This document shows, in pieces, positions 45,686 to 54,892 of a stretch of 64,000 nt of DNA. Both the position numbers and the translations under genes were made by a program. Source of the stretch: CAZAYP01 sp964489425 [NCBI: uncultured Verrucomicrobiota bacterium] (GTDB lineage Bacteria > Verrucomicrobiota > Kiritimatiellia > RZYC01); the NCBI GenBank assembly GCA_964489425.1, contig CAZAYP010000002.1:124001-188000 (forward strand), read 5' to 3'. The notes under the pieces are model-generated. The model was not told the DNA's origin, made no database searches, and saw nothing but the letters and a program-made list of their open reading frames with translations. Positions within the stretch are counted from its first letter, which is position 1; each line of letters starts with the position of its first letter.

Positions 45686-48600
45686 ATGAACCATAAACCA
45701 AGCCTTGTCCGGTGCCTGTCGTGGGGCGGCATGTGGCTGGCATGTCTGGGCGCCGCCGGGGCCGCGGTTGCGGCCAGCCTGGAGTATGCGGGGACCGGGA
45801 TGGCTGTCTACAGCGTCCGGGTCACGCGCATCAGCTTCCAGCCGCCGGATTGGCATTACGTTACCAATATCGCGTCCGATGTCTGCTACGACACGCCCGG
45901 CATCGCGCTCGCCGTGACCGAGGACCCGATCATTGGTCATGACGTGTCAGCGTCCGGTGGAACCTATGCCGCTACCGTGACGCCAAATAACAACCCGGCG
46001 TACACCGCTTCGCTCATCCCCCTGGCGGCGGATATTGCCTGTGACAGCCCCGCGGCGGCCCTGGCCGTCACCGGGTCGCTTGCGACGCCCTTCTGGTTCG
46101 AGAGCGCCTATGTGGACGGCACGGGCTTCACGCTGGGCCCGTCCTGGTACGCGTATGACGATGGCAGCGCATCATGCGCGACGCTGCGGCTGAGCCGCAC
46201 CGAGAGCGGCAGCCTGCCGCGGACCAACTACGCCGGCGGCGGGTGGGCCGACGGATCGTACATTTATTACCGCTCCTATTCGTTCAACGGGATTCCGCGC
46301 GTCAACGAGCCGTACCTTGAATTGGTGACGCCACCCTACCTCGAGTACGGCACGGTGTCTTCCAACTTCACGGTGCGTACCCGCGCCCACGACGGCAGCC
46401 TGATCACCGAGCGCCACCAGGTCCAGCTGTCGGTCCAGCCCGGGATCATGACGTATACCAACGATGACCAGGGCTTCTTCATCATGGACAGCGGCGAGGG
46501 GAGTATGCGGTTCAACCTGTTCACCGAGGCCTACGTCAGCAACTGGTATCACACCGTGTTCGGCGCTGTGACGGTTACTGTCAGGGATTTGACGGCGCGC
46601 ATCACCACCCAGCGGGTGGTGGCCATCGGCAAGCGGATGACCGTCAGCGCGTATCCGCGAGCGAATGAAAACGACGAAAAAGTGGCGTTGATTCCGTACT
46701 CCTGGCCCTATGACTACTACCCGGCCCGCGTGCGCGCCGTGGTCAACGGCGCCGGCCACCTGGTGCATTACACGGTCCGAACCCTGGAGGGCGCGGTCCT
46801 GGAAGAGCACAACATCGCCGCGGATGAGCAGGGCCAGGCCGATGCCTGGGTGGACCCGGTGCGCGCGCAAAATCCGGACACGTACCTGGTGGACGTGGAG
46901 GACATGGACACCGGCGAGCAGGACCAGGTCATGATCAGGATCGGCATGACCTTGGAGATCCGGCAACTGTACACCCCGCTGATGTCGAGCGATCCGGACC
47001 TGTATGCGCTGGTCCCCAGCATCGTCTGCACCAATGCGCCGGAACTGAACCTGCAGCGCTACGCGCGCGAGGCTACCAACATCTGGACAACGGTGCACCC
47101 CTTCGGCAGGATTTCGGAACTGGGATCCTATTTGCATGCCGCGTGGATCAACAAGCCGCGCTCGGCCGTGGCCACCCTGCTGGGCTACCCATATCCCGCC
47201 GACAACACGGTCTCCAACTACAGCGGCTGGTGCACCTTTGACCGCAAGGGCGACGACAACATCCTGCGCGCGCGCGACACGCCCCAGGCTGCCAGCGGCC
47301 AGAACGTGTTGCCGGCCCTGATCCTGCGCGCGCCCGGGCATTACTGGTTTGCCGTTTCCGGCCAACTGGCGCCCAACAATGCGCCGCCTGTGAGCGACGT
47401 GTATGGCGGGGTCAACGCCCCGTTCGACACGCAGAGCGCACCGTCCTCGTGGTATGTGGACCTGGCCTGCGCGTTGAACCCGCAGTCGGTGGCCCAGTAC
47501 ATTTTGATTGAGCTCATGAAGAAGGTCACGTTCCTGGAACCGATCTTCGTGGTCCAGGGGGTAATCTGCGATTTGTTCAGCGGGAACTACCTGAACATCA
47601 TTGCCTTTGTGGCCGGCAAGTCTGGCAGCGCCTACCTCGAGAGCCTCACGGGTAAAGTGAACGCGGGCCAACTCACGCCGGACGAGGCCAACAAGCTCTA
47701 CTATGCGCTGAAAGCCGAGGTCGGCCTGGAGTATGCCGACCATATCTGGAAAATGTCCAAGCTCCCCTGGGTGGCCAGCAACTCGGCGCGCCGGGCCGTG
47801 TCCGGGCCGCAAGCCGTGGGGGATACCCCGCCGCCGGACAGCGCCGAGTACCTTGGATACACCATGACCTTCCTGGCCAATTTCAGCAGCGGTGGACAGT
47901 ACACCAACTCCCGGATGGTCTCGATCGTGAACGGGCAGGGCGCCACGGCCCGCGATGCCTGGGGCGCCTTGGTGCCGCCATTCAACCCGACCAACCTCAC
48001 GCCCTACAGCCACACTGTATCCGCGGGGGAGTTCGTAACCCTGTTCAACCTGTATGCCGACCAGCTTTACACGCTGGATTTCAGCGCCACGCAGCAAGTC
48101 AGCGTGTGCGTGTTCAAGAATGATCAACACAGCTACTTGCTGTATGCATGCCAGACGAATCGCCCGGCCGCCTATCGCCTGGGGGTGGGGCCGGGCGTGG
48201 TTTCCAACCTGATGGTGGACCCGGGGGCCCAGGGCCATTTTACCGGATCGGTGGCGCCGGATACGCGCCTGGTCACCAACTATTTCCGTGGCGGTGCGTT
48301 GCGCGTCAGCCTGGACCCGCCCGAATCCGCGGCCGCGGGTGCGCGCTGGTCGGGTGATGGACGCTTCTGGGAAACGTCCGGCGTGGTCGTCATCGTGCAG
48401 CCCGGCAACTACCACCTGTATTTCAACGCGCCCATGGGGTGGATCGCCCCGCCGGAACGCGCCCTGGATATCCATGACGGCGGCACCAACATGGTCCTTG
48501 GGATGTACACCCAGGTCGTGAATATCGTCGGCCTGCCGTGGGCCGACTTGCTGCTGGCTCCGGATGAACACGTCATCCAGTGCGATTTCAGCAACGGCCG

Positions 48601-49123
48601 GGCCGACCACTGGATCGACGATGGATCCGGGCGCTGGAGCGTTGTGGACGAGACGTACCGCATGGGTGGCAATAACGGCGTGCCCACCCGCCACGCCTTC
48701 TCGCTCTACGACCGCCGGTTCACCAACTGCGCTTTCTCGGCCAGCGTTGTCCAGAACGTGGGCACCAACCTCGATGGGTACGGCCTGTATATGCATGCCG
48801 ATGGCGTGCGCAGCAACATGTTCCAGTTCCTGATCTGTTCACGCGGCCAGTACACCTTCGGAAAATACGTCAAGGGGATCTACACCTCCCTGCAGGCCTG
48901 GTCCACCGCGTCCCAGATCACCCCGGGCATGAACGTCTGGAACAAGCTGAAAATTGTTTGCCGCGGCGCGGAGTATGAGCTGTATATCAACGATCAACTG
49001 GTGAAGAGCGGAACCGACACGTCGCTGTCCGCCGGGCAATGCGGGTTTTTCGGCGTGGATTATGACGACGTGCATCCGCCGAACACGTTCAGCTACGACA
49101 ACGTGCGCATCGAGTGGGAGTAG
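45686..49123 (+). CDS. Large secreted protein with C-terminal jelly-roll domain
   Basis: A 1145-residue protein with GGGAG nine bases before ATG 45686 and a signal peptide (WGGMWLACLGAAGAAVAA). Most of it (about 40-900) is Tyr/Asn/Gly-rich beta sequence with no recognised family. A stretch at about 600-690 is helical (LNPQSVAQYILIELMKKVTF). The C-terminal 190 residues (about 955-1145: CDFSNGRADHWIDDGSGRWS, then SYDNVRIEWE) form a concanavalin-like (DUF1080/LamG-type) jelly roll as in glycan-binding or glycosidase-associated modules. It is divergent from the broken protease locus and followed by a large hairpin. Confidence 0.8.
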   Translation: MNHKPSLVRCLSWGGMWLACLGAAGAAVAASLEYAGTGMAVYSVRVTRISFQPPDWHYVTNIASDVCYDTPGIALAVTEDPIIGHDVSASGGTYAATVTPNNNPAYTASLIPLAADIACDSPAAALAVTGSLATPFWFESAYVDGTGFTLGPSWYAYDDGSASCATLRLSRTESGSLPRTNYAGGGWADGSYIYYRSYSFNGIPRVNEPYLELVTPPYLEYGTVSSNFTVRTRAHDGSLITERHQVQLSVQPGIMTYTNDDQGFFIMDSGEGSMRFNLFTEAYVSNWYHTVFGAVTVTVRDLTARITTQRVVAIGKRMTVSAYPRANENDEKVALIPYSWPYDYYPARVRAVVNGAGHLVHYTVRTLEGAVLEEHNIAADEQGQADAWVDPVRAQNPDTYLVDVEDMDTGEQDQVMIRIGMTLEIRQLYTPLMSSDPDLYALVPSIVCTNAPELNLQRYAREATNIWTTVHPFGRISELGSYLHAAWINKPRSAVATLLGYPYPADNTVSNYSGWCTFDRKGDDNILRARDTPQAASGQNVLPALILRAPGHYWFAVSGQLAPNNAPPVSDVYGGVNAPFDTQSAPSSWYVDLACALNPQSVAQYILIELMKKVTFLEPIFVVQGVICDLFSGNYLNIIAFVAGKSGSAYLESLTGKVNAGQLTPDEANKLYYALKAEVGLEYADHIWKMSKLPWVASNSARRAVSGPQAVGDTPPPDSAEYLGYTMTFLANFSSGGQYTNSRMVSIVNGQGATARDAWGALVPPFNPTNLTPYSHTVSAGEFVTLFNLYADQLYTLDFSATQQVSVCVFKNDQHSYLLYACQTNRPAAYRLGVGPGVVSNLMVDPGAQGHFTGSVAPDTRLVTNYFRGGALRVSLDPPESAAAGARWSGDGRFWETSGVVVIVQPGNYHLYFNAPMGWIAPPERALDIHDGGTNMVLGMYTQVVNIVGLPWADLLLAPDEHVIQCDFSNGRADHWIDDGSGRWSVVDETYRMGGNNGVPTRHAFSLYDRRFTNCAFSASVVQNVGTNLDGYGLYMHADGVRSNMFQFLICSRGQYTFGKYVKGIYTSLQAWSTASQITPGMNVWNKLKIVCRGAEYELYINDQLVKSGTDTSLSAGQCGFFGVDYDDVHPPNTFSYDNVRIEWE

Positions 49124-49158
49124 GCCGGGGTTGGCTGCCGCGCGGCGGCCGATTTGAA

Positions 49159-49213
49159 AAATGAAACGGCGATTGCTGATGCTCGCGCATCCGGCCAATC
49201 GCCGTCTTCATTT
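49159..49213. terminator. Long bidirectional terminator hairpin
   Basis: AAATGAAACGGCGATTG (49159-49175) pairs with CAATCGCCGTCTTCATTT (49196-49213), a 17-bp stem with one bulge and a 20-base loop. It lies between the + strand secreted protein gene and the minus-strand H1-like micro-gene. On the minus strand it is followed by TTTCATTTTTC. Confidence 0.75.
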
Positions 49214-49264
49214 GGAGACAAGCCTGCGAAACGTACGCCGGCTTGCCTGGTTGGTTGGGGTTAT

Positions 49265-49354
49265 TTAGCTTTTTTTCTTAGCTACTTTTTTCGCCGGCGC
49301 TTTTTTCGCCGGAGCCTTCTTCGCCACCTTCTTCACTGCCTTCTTCACTGCCAT
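49265..49354 (-). CDS. Micro-protein of Lys/Ala/Pro repeats, histone H1-like
   Basis: A 29-codon gene with an excellent ribosome site (GGAAGGAGGGATAACGAG before ATG 49354). It encodes MAVKKAVKKVAKKAPAKK, then APAKKVAKKKS. Thirteen of 29 residues are Lys and the rest are almost only Ala, Val and Pro. The 'K-K-A-P-A-K-K' units are those of eukaryotic-H1-like tails and bacterial HC1/HC2-type nucleoid proteins, which occur in PVC relatives such as Chlamydia. It likely binds DNA or RNA non-specifically. The strong Shine-Dalgarno, proper stop and a downstream T-tailed hairpin support a real gene. A small inverted repeat (GGTTCA...TGAACC, 49401-49424) lies in its leader. Confidence 0.7.
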   Translation of the reverse strand: MAVKKAVKKVAKKAPAKKAPAKKVAKKKS

Positions 49355-49580
49355 CTCGTTATCCCTCCTTCCTTCCCGTTTTTCTCTGTTTTCCCGGGAT
49401 GGTTCACACATACCCGCATGAACCGTTACCCTTCAGGCCGGGCGCCACCTCGGTGGCAGTTCACATACCCCGGCCAACGCGACGTATTTTAAGCATGGAA
49501 CCTGTAGGCGTCAAATCACATTTTGGTGGAATGCAGTGACTTTTTCAGCGCGCGGATGACGGCGGCCAGCGCGGCGGCGG

Positions 49581-50228
49581 TCACTGCAGCAGTTGGTCGG
49601 CCACGGGTTGCATGCGCCAGCGGCGGCATTTTTCCGCCCGGTAGATCGCGCGCAAGTCGCTGTAGGCGCGCTCCAGATCGTCATTGATGATCATGTACTG
49701 GTAGTCGGTGGAAAGCTCGATCTCCCGGCGGGCGAAGGCCAGGCGGCGCGCGATGACGTCCGGTTTGTCCGAGCCGCGTTCGCGCAGGCGCGCGCTCAGC
49801 GTGGCCAGCGAAGGCGGCGCAATGAACACGTCCACGTAAGCCCGCCGCAGCAGGCCGGCCTCGTCCGACGCGCCCTGGTCAATGCTTTTGCGTATGTTGG
49901 CCGTGCCCTGAACATCAATATCCATCAGCAGGTTGCGGCCGGCCCGCAGCGTGGAGAGCACGGTTTCCCGCAGCGTGCCGTACCAGTGGTCATGGACCCG
50001 GGCGTGTTCCAGGAACGCGCCCGCCTGGAGGCGCTCCTCAAACTGGGCCTCGGTGATGAAGGTGTAGCTTTCGCCGTCCACCTCGTTGGCGCGCGGTGCC
50101 CGCGTCGTGCACGATACGGAATACGTCAGGTTGGGAAATTCCGCCAGCAGCCGGTTGCAGAGCGTGGTTTTGCCCGCGCCGGACGGCGCGGACACGATGA
50201 ACAGCAAGGGGTCGCGTTCGGTATTCAT
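49581..50228 (-). CDS. gmk: Guanylate kinase
   Basis: A 215-residue cytoplasmic enzyme converting GMP + ATP to GDP + ADP. The P-loop is SAPSGAGKTT (about 13-22). The GMP-binding segment is SCTTRAPRANEVDGESYTFI, with 'MDIDVQGTANIRK' and the lid region ARRLAFARREIE. Length matches the family. The ATG overlaps the yicC stop by one base (TAATG), so it is the last coupled gene of the lnt-prfB-trp-yicC-gmk operon. rpoZ, a common follower, is absent; only a 22-codon GTGA-overlapping ORF follows (49584-49516). Confidence 0.97.
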   Translation of the reverse strand: MNTERDPLLFIVSAPSGAGKTTLCNRLLAEFPNLTYSVSCTTRAPRANEVDGESYTFITEAQFEERLQAGAFLEHARVHDHWYGTLRETVLSTLRAGRNLLMDIDVQGTANIRKSIDQGASDEAGLLRRAYVDVFIAPPSLATLSARLRERGSDKPDVIARRLAFARREIELSTDYQYMIINDDLERAYSDLRAIYRAEKCRRWRMQPVADQLLQ

Positions 50229-51109
50229 TACTCGATGTTCTGGATTTGTTCGCGGAACCGCTCCAGTTCCGCCTTGAAGTTAACCGCCTGCTGCGCGACC
50301 GGGCCGTCGTTGGCCTTGGAGCCGATCGTGTTGATTTCGCGCAACATTTCCTGGGCCAGGAAGTCCAGGGCGCGCCCGGCGGGTTCGTCGCCGCCCAGCA
50401 TGCGCCGGCCCTGCTTCAAATGGCTTTGCAAGCGGGTGATTTCTTCGCTGATGTCTGATTTCTCGGCGAACAGCGCCACCTCGCGCAGCAGGCGCTCATC
50501 GGCCTGGCCGGTCTCCACGCCCAGGCGGCTGAGCCGCTCGTGCAGCAGCCGCCGGTAGTTGGCGGTGATCTGCGGGCGGCGCCGGGCGATGATCGCCAGC
50601 ATGGCGCCCATCCCCTTGATCCGTCCCGCGAGATCCGTCTTGAGCGCCCGTCCCTCCGCGCGGCGCATGCCCAGCAGCCGGCGCAGGGCCTGGCGCAGCG
50701 CGGCTTGTACCAGGAGCCACAGGGGCTCGGGATCCGCCGCCTGCGGGATGAACCGCACCACGCCGGGAAGCTGGAACAGCAACTCCACACCCCAGTCGGT
50801 CCGCAGCCCCAGGTTGGCCGCGGCATGGCGCAGCCGGTGCACGCAGGCTTGGGCCAGGGCCTCGTCCACGACCAGCTTGGCCCGCCGGGCGCCCAGCAGG
50901 TCCAGGACGATCCGCCCGGAAACCCGCCCGCGCTGGACCACGGCGCTGATTTCCTCCACGATCCGGGCTTCGAATGGGGCCAGCTCGTCCGCAAGGTGAA
51001 CCTGGATATCCAGCTGCTTGCGGTTGACGCTGCTTAATTCAACGTGGACCCGGCAGCTCGCATCGCGCGCCGCGCCGTGTCCGTAGCCCGTCATGCTGGT
51101 TATGCTCAT
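50228..51109 (-). CDS. yicC: YicC family endoribonuclease-like protein
   Basis: A 293-residue protein from ATG 51109, which overlaps the trpB stop (ATGA). The opening [12 protein letters not shown] and the [15 protein letters not shown] motif define the YicC family. The C-terminus ([17 protein letters not shown], then [20 protein letters not shown]) is also family-typical. YicC is an RNase/RNase adaptor involved in mRNA and small-RNA turnover; the yicC-gmk pairing is widely conserved. It is translationally coupled on both sides. Confidence 0.95.
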   Translation of the reverse strand: MSITSMTGYGHGAARDASCRVHVELSSVNRKQLDIQVHLADELAPFEARIVEEISAVVQRGRVSGRIVLDLLGARRAKLVVDEALAQACVHRLRHAAANLGLRTDWGVELLFQLPGVVRFIPQAADPEPLWLLVQAALRQALRRLLGMRRAEGRALKTDLAGRIKGMGAMLAIIARRRPQITANYRRLLHERLSRLGVETGQADERLLREVALFAEKSDISEEITRLQSHLKQGRRMLGGDEPAGRALDFLAQEMLREINTIGSKANDGPVAQQAVNFKAELERFREQIQNIE

Positions 51110-52329
51110 CGCTTCGTACGCCGTTTCGATCCGTGGGCGGTGTCCCATTCCGCCATCTGCTGCACGTCCTTGTCGCCGCGGCCTGACAAATTAATGATAA
51201 TAAGATCATCCGGGGTCCAATGGGAAGCGCGTTTTATGACTTCCGCCACGGCATGCGCCGATTCCAGCGCCGGCAGGATGCCTTCCCAGGCGCAGAGGGC
51301 ATTCACGGCCGCGAGGGCCTCGCGATCGTTGACGTGGGTGTAGGCCGCGCGCTGGTGATCCCGCAGCCAGCTATGCTCCGGTCCCACGGCGGCATAATCC
51401 AGTCCCGCGCTGACCGAATGGGTGAGGCGGACCTGGCCGTCCGCATCCTGCAGCACAAAGGTGCGCGCGCCCTGCAGCACGCCCACGCGGCCGCCGGCAA
51501 AGCGGGCCGCGTGCTGGCCCGTCCGTACGCCAAGGCCGCCGGCTTCCACGCCCAGGAGCCGCACGCCGGGGTCGCGCAGGAACGCATAGAAAAGCCCCAT
51601 GGCATTGCTGCCGCCGCCGACGCAGGCCACCAGCCACGTGGGCAGCCGGCCTTCCTGGCGCAGGCACTGGCGCCGCGCTTCCCGGCCGATGACCGCCTGG
51701 AAGTCGCGGACCATCATGGGGTAGGGGTGCGCTCCGAGCACGGAACCCAAAACATAGTGCGTGTGGCGCACGTTGGTGACCCAGTCGCGCATGGCCTCGC
51801 TGATGGCCTCCTTCAGCGTCTGCTGGCCGGCGGTAACCGGCACCACGGTCGCGCCCAGGCGCCGCATCCGGATCACGTTGAGTTCCTGGCGGCGCATGTC
51901 CACCTGGCCCATGTACACCACGCATTCCATGCCGAACAGGGCCGCCACCGTGGCCGTGGCCACGCCATGCTGGCCGGCGCCGGTTTCGGCAATCAGGCGC
52001 CGCTTGCCCATGCGCCGCGCCAGCAGTGCCTGCCCGATGCAGTTATTGATTTTGTGCGCGCCCGTGTGGCACAGATCTTCGCGCTTCAGGTACACCCGCA
52101 CTCCGCCAAGCGCCTCGCTCATCCGTTGCGCGAAATACAGGGGGGTGGGCCGGCCCACGTATTGCTTGAGGTAGTACGCCAGTTCTTTTCTGAACGCCGG
52201 GTCGCGCCGGGCGGCCGCATAGGCAGCGGTCAGCTCGCCGAGTGGCGCCATCAGCGTCTCGGGCACGAACATGCCGCCGTAGGGGCCAAAATGGCCCTGC
52301 GCGTCCGGGACAGGTTTCAAGCGCGACAT
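51106..52329 (-). CDS. trpB: Tryptophan synthase beta chain
   Basis: A 407-residue PLP enzyme joining indole and serine to make tryptophan. The start at ATG 52329 has AAAGGAG 11 bases upstream and gives the usual [19 protein letters not shown]. The PLP lysine is in [18 protein letters not shown], the catalytic Glu region is [13 protein letters not shown], and the PLP phosphate loop is [10 protein letters not shown]. It belongs to the TrpB1 type. It overlaps trpF by 13 bases. trpA, its usual partner next door, is replaced by yicC. Confidence 0.97.
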   Translation of the reverse strand: MSRLKPVPDAQGHFGPYGGMFVPETLMAPLGELTAAYAAARRDPAFRKELAYYLKQYVGRPTPLYFAQRMSEALGGVRVYLKREDLCHTGAHKINNCIGQALLARRMGKRRLIAETGAGQHGVATATVAALFGMECVVYMGQVDMRRQELNVIRMRRLGATVVPVTAGQQTLKEAISEAMRDWVTNVRHTHYVLGSVLGAHPYPMMVRDFQAVIGREARRQCLRQEGRLPTWLVACVGGGSNAMGLFYAFLRDPGVRLLGVEAGGLGVRTGQHAARFAGGRVGVLQGARTFVLQDADGQVRLTHSVSAGLDYAAVGPEHSWLRDHQRAAYTHVNDREALAAVNALCAWEGILPALESAHAVAEVIKRASHWTPDDLIIINLSGRGDKDVQQMAEWDTAHGSKRRTKR

Positions 52330-52922
52330 TGGCGGATAAACTCCTTTACCTTGTTCAAATCCTTTACGCCCGGTGCGGCTTCGACGCCCGAACACACGTC
52401 CACGCCCCAGGGCGCGACCGTCTGCAGCGCCGCGCTCACGTTGCCCGGCGCCAGGCCGCCGGCCAGGACCACGGGCCGTGGGCTGGCACGCGTCCACCGC
52501 GCCACCAGGTCCCAATCGCCCACGCAGCCGGTGCCTCCGGGGGATTCGGCACTGTAGCTGTCCAGCACCAGGGCGTCAACCGGATAGCGTGCCGCCTCAG
52601 CCGGCGCGCACCGGTCCGCCGGGATGGCTTTCCAGACCGGCACAGAAAAGCCGCGGCAATCTTCCGGCGATTCGGAGCCGTGCAGTTGAACCACGTTCAA
52701 CCCCAGTTGCCGGATGACGTCACGGATGTGCGCGCGGGGCGCATCCACGAACACGCCCACCCGGAGGATGCCGGCCGGGATGCCGGCCACGGCCGCCGCC
52801 ATGGTCTCCGGCGGCGCGTACCGCCGGGACTTGTCCCAGAATACAAAGCCCATGGCGTCCGGTGCCAGGTCAGCCACCGCGGCCACATCCTCCGGCCGGC
52901 GCAGGCCGCAGATCTTGACCAT
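52317..52922 (-). CDS. trpF: Phosphoribosylanthranilate isomerase
   Basis: A 201-residue TIM-barrel enzyme (PRA to CdRP). The opening [13 protein letters not shown] holds the catalytic Cys. [11 protein letters not shown] and [12 protein letters not shown] follow, with VQLHGSES, the catalytic Asp in [17 protein letters not shown] and DVCSGVE for phosphate binding. The ATG at 52922 overlaps the trpC stop (TGATG); an in-frame ATG at 52931 is possible. It is translationally coupled to trpC and trpB. Confidence 0.96.
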   Translation of the reverse strand: MVKICGLRRPEDVAAVADLAPDAMGFVFWDKSRRYAPPETMAAAVAGIPAGILRVGVFVDAPRAHIRDVIRQLGLNVVQLHGSESPEDCRGFSVPVWKAIPADRCAPAEAARYPVDALVLDSYSAESPGGTGCVGDWDLVARWTRASPRPVVLAGGLAPGNVSAALQTVAPWGVDVCSGVEAAPGVKDLNKVKEFIRQCRA

Positions 52923-53740
52923 CACGCGCATGGGGCTCCGCGGGGCAGGGGCGGTGGCGATCCGGCGCCAGCCATCAGGTCGCGGATGGCTTGCCCGACG
53001 TCCGGCCGGCTCAGCAGGCTCTCGCCCACCAGGACCGCTCGCGCCCCGGCGGCGCGCACCCGGGCCACGTCTGCGGCCGAGTGGATGCCGCTTTCGCTCA
53101 CCAGCAGCGCGCCCGGCGGCGCCAGGGGCGCCAGCGCTTCGGTGGTGGCCAGGTCCACCTTGAACGTGCCGAGGTCGCGGTTGTTGATGCCGATGATCGT
53201 GGCGCCGAGGGCGGCCGCGCGGGCCATGTCGTCGCGGGTGTGCGTCTCCATCAGCACGGCCAGGCCCGCCTCCGCGCACAGGGCGTACAGCGCGGTTAAA
53301 TCAGCAGGCGGCAGCGCGGCCACGATCAGCAGGGCCGCCGCGGCGCCCAGGCGGCGGGCATGCCAGACCTGCCACGGGTCCACAATAAATTCCTTGTAGA
53401 GCAGCGGCAGCCGCGTGGCAGCGCGCGCCGCGCAAAAATCCGGTGCGCCGCCGCCGAAATAGTGCGCATCCATGAGCACCGAGATGGCTTGCGCGCCCGC
53501 GGCTTCGTAAGCCCGTGCGATCTGCGCCGGGTCAAGGCCCGGGCGGATGTCGCCGCGCGATGGGGATCGGCGTTTGACCTCGGCGATCAGCCCCATGGGC
53601 GCCGCGGCCAGGGCGCCGCGGAAATCCGGCGGCGGGGAAACCGCGCGGGCTTGCGCGGCCAGGTCGTCCGTGGGCAGTTCCGCGATCCGGGCGGCCACCT
53701 CGCGGCGCTTGTGCGCCACGATCTCAGCGAGCTTGCTCAT
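52922..53740 (-). CDS. trpC: Indole-3-glycerol phosphate synthase
   Basis: A 272-residue TIM-barrel enzyme converting CdRP to indole-3-glycerol phosphate. IAEVKRRSPSRGDI carries the catalytic Lys and Ser-Pro-Ser loop. LLYKEFIVDPWQV, GINNRDLGTFKVDL, LVSESGIHS and AVLVGESLL are all family signatures. The C-terminus has about 15 extra residues (PPPLPRGAP). It overlaps the prfB end by 17 bases. trpD, trpE and trpG are not in the window. Confidence 0.97.
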   Translation of the reverse strand: MSKLAEIVAHKRREVAARIAELPTDDLAAQARAVSPPPDFRGALAAAPMGLIAEVKRRSPSRGDIRPGLDPAQIARAYEAAGAQAISVLMDAHYFGGGAPDFCAARAATRLPLLYKEFIVDPWQVWHARRLGAAAALLIVAALPPADLTALYALCAEAGLAVLMETHTRDDMARAAALGATIIGINNRDLGTFKVDLATTEALAPLAPPGALLVSESGIHSAADVARVRAAGARAVLVGESLLSRPDVGQAIRDLMAGAGSPPPLPRGAPCA

Positions 53741-54861
53741 GCCCGCGGCCGCAGAAGGTCTTCAGGTAGCTCTCGACAAAACCGTCCAGGTCGCCGTCCA
53801 GCACCGCGGCCACGTTGCCCATCTCGAAGTCCGTGCGGTGATCCTTGACCATGGTGTAAGGCTGCAGCACGTAGGAGCGGATCTGGTGGCCCCAGGCGAT
53901 CTCGCCCTTGGGGGAATAAAACCGCTCCATCTCCTGGCGCTTCTTGTCCTGCTGCAGCTCGTACAGGCGCGCGCGCAGCATCTTCATGGCCTTGTCGCGG
54001 TTGCTGTGCTGGGAGCGTTCCGCCTGGCACTGGACCACGATCCCGCTGGGGATATGGGTGATGCGGATCGCGGAGTCGGTCTTGTTGACGTGCTGGCCGC
54101 CCGCGCCGCTGGCGCGGTACGTGTCCACCCGCAGGTCTTTTTCCGCGATCTCGATCTCAATGTCATCGGCGATTTCCGCCACGACGTCCAGCGACGCAAA
54201 CGAGGTGTGGCGCCGCTTGTTGGCATCAAACGGGCTGATGCGCACCAGGCGGTGCACGCCGCGCTCGGACTTGAGGCGGCCGAACGCAAAGGGTCCGCTT
54301 ACCAGGAACGACACGCTTTTGAGCCCCGCCTCGTCGCCCGACAGGGCGTCGAGCACTTCCATGGTGTAGCCGTGGTTTTCGCAAAAGCGGCGGAACATGC
54401 GGTAGAGCATGTCGGCCCAATCACACGCCTCGGTGCCGCCCGCGCCGGCGTGCAGGGCAAGGTAGGCGTTGTGCGCGTCCATGGGCCCGCTGAACAAAGC
54501 TTGCAGCTCGAGGTCATGCGCCCGGCGCTTTAATTGGGCTAGCATGGGCTCGGCTTCGGCCAAGGCCTGGGCCTGCTGGGCAGGATCCGGTTCGGCTGCG
54601 GCCAGCTCGATCAGGATGTGCAGATCTTCCTGGAGCTTGACCAGGGCGCGGTACGGATCAACAACCGCCTTGACGGCGTTGGTCTGGCTGATGGTTTCGC
54701 GGGCGCGGCTGGAGTTGTCCCAGAAGTCCGGCCGGGTGGCGGCCGCTTCGAGACGGGTCAGTTCGGTGGTGCGTCCGGCGATGTCAAAGATACCCCCGCA
54801 TCTCGACCACCTGGCCGTCCAGTTGTTCCATCTGCTGCTTCAAATCGACCAACGTCATCAT
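53724..54861 (-). CDS. prfB: Peptide chain release factor 2 with programmed +1 frameshift
   Basis: Recognises UGA/UAA stop codons. The gene is in two frames. Codons from ATG 54861 (or 54858) read MTLVDLKQQMEQLDG... to an in-frame TGA at 54784-54786, and reading resumes in the +1 frame with DIAGRTTELTRLEAAATRPDFWDN. Total about 378 residues (E. coli 365). The main part holds the SPF codon-recognition tripeptide (RISPFDANKRRHTSFAS) and the catalytic GGQ (SGAGGQHVNK). Overlap with trpC at the 3' end suggests a shared operon. The frameshift makes RF2 autoregulated: low RF2 slows termination at the internal UGA and favours the shift. Confidence 0.96.
54783..54798 (-). promoter_or_regulatory. prfB recoding site
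   Basis: Read on the minus strand, CGGGGGTATCTTTGAC: an SD-like GGGGG three bases before the slippery CTT and TGA C. It is almost identical to the E. coli site (AGGGGGTATCTTTGAC). Confidence 0.95.
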
Positions 54862-54892
54862 GGGATCGTCCTTTATTAGTACCCGGTTTATA

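Noticed and set aside
46172-48796. Minus-strand ORF of 874 codons
   Set aside because: Antisense to the secreted 1145-residue protein that has a signal peptide and jelly roll.
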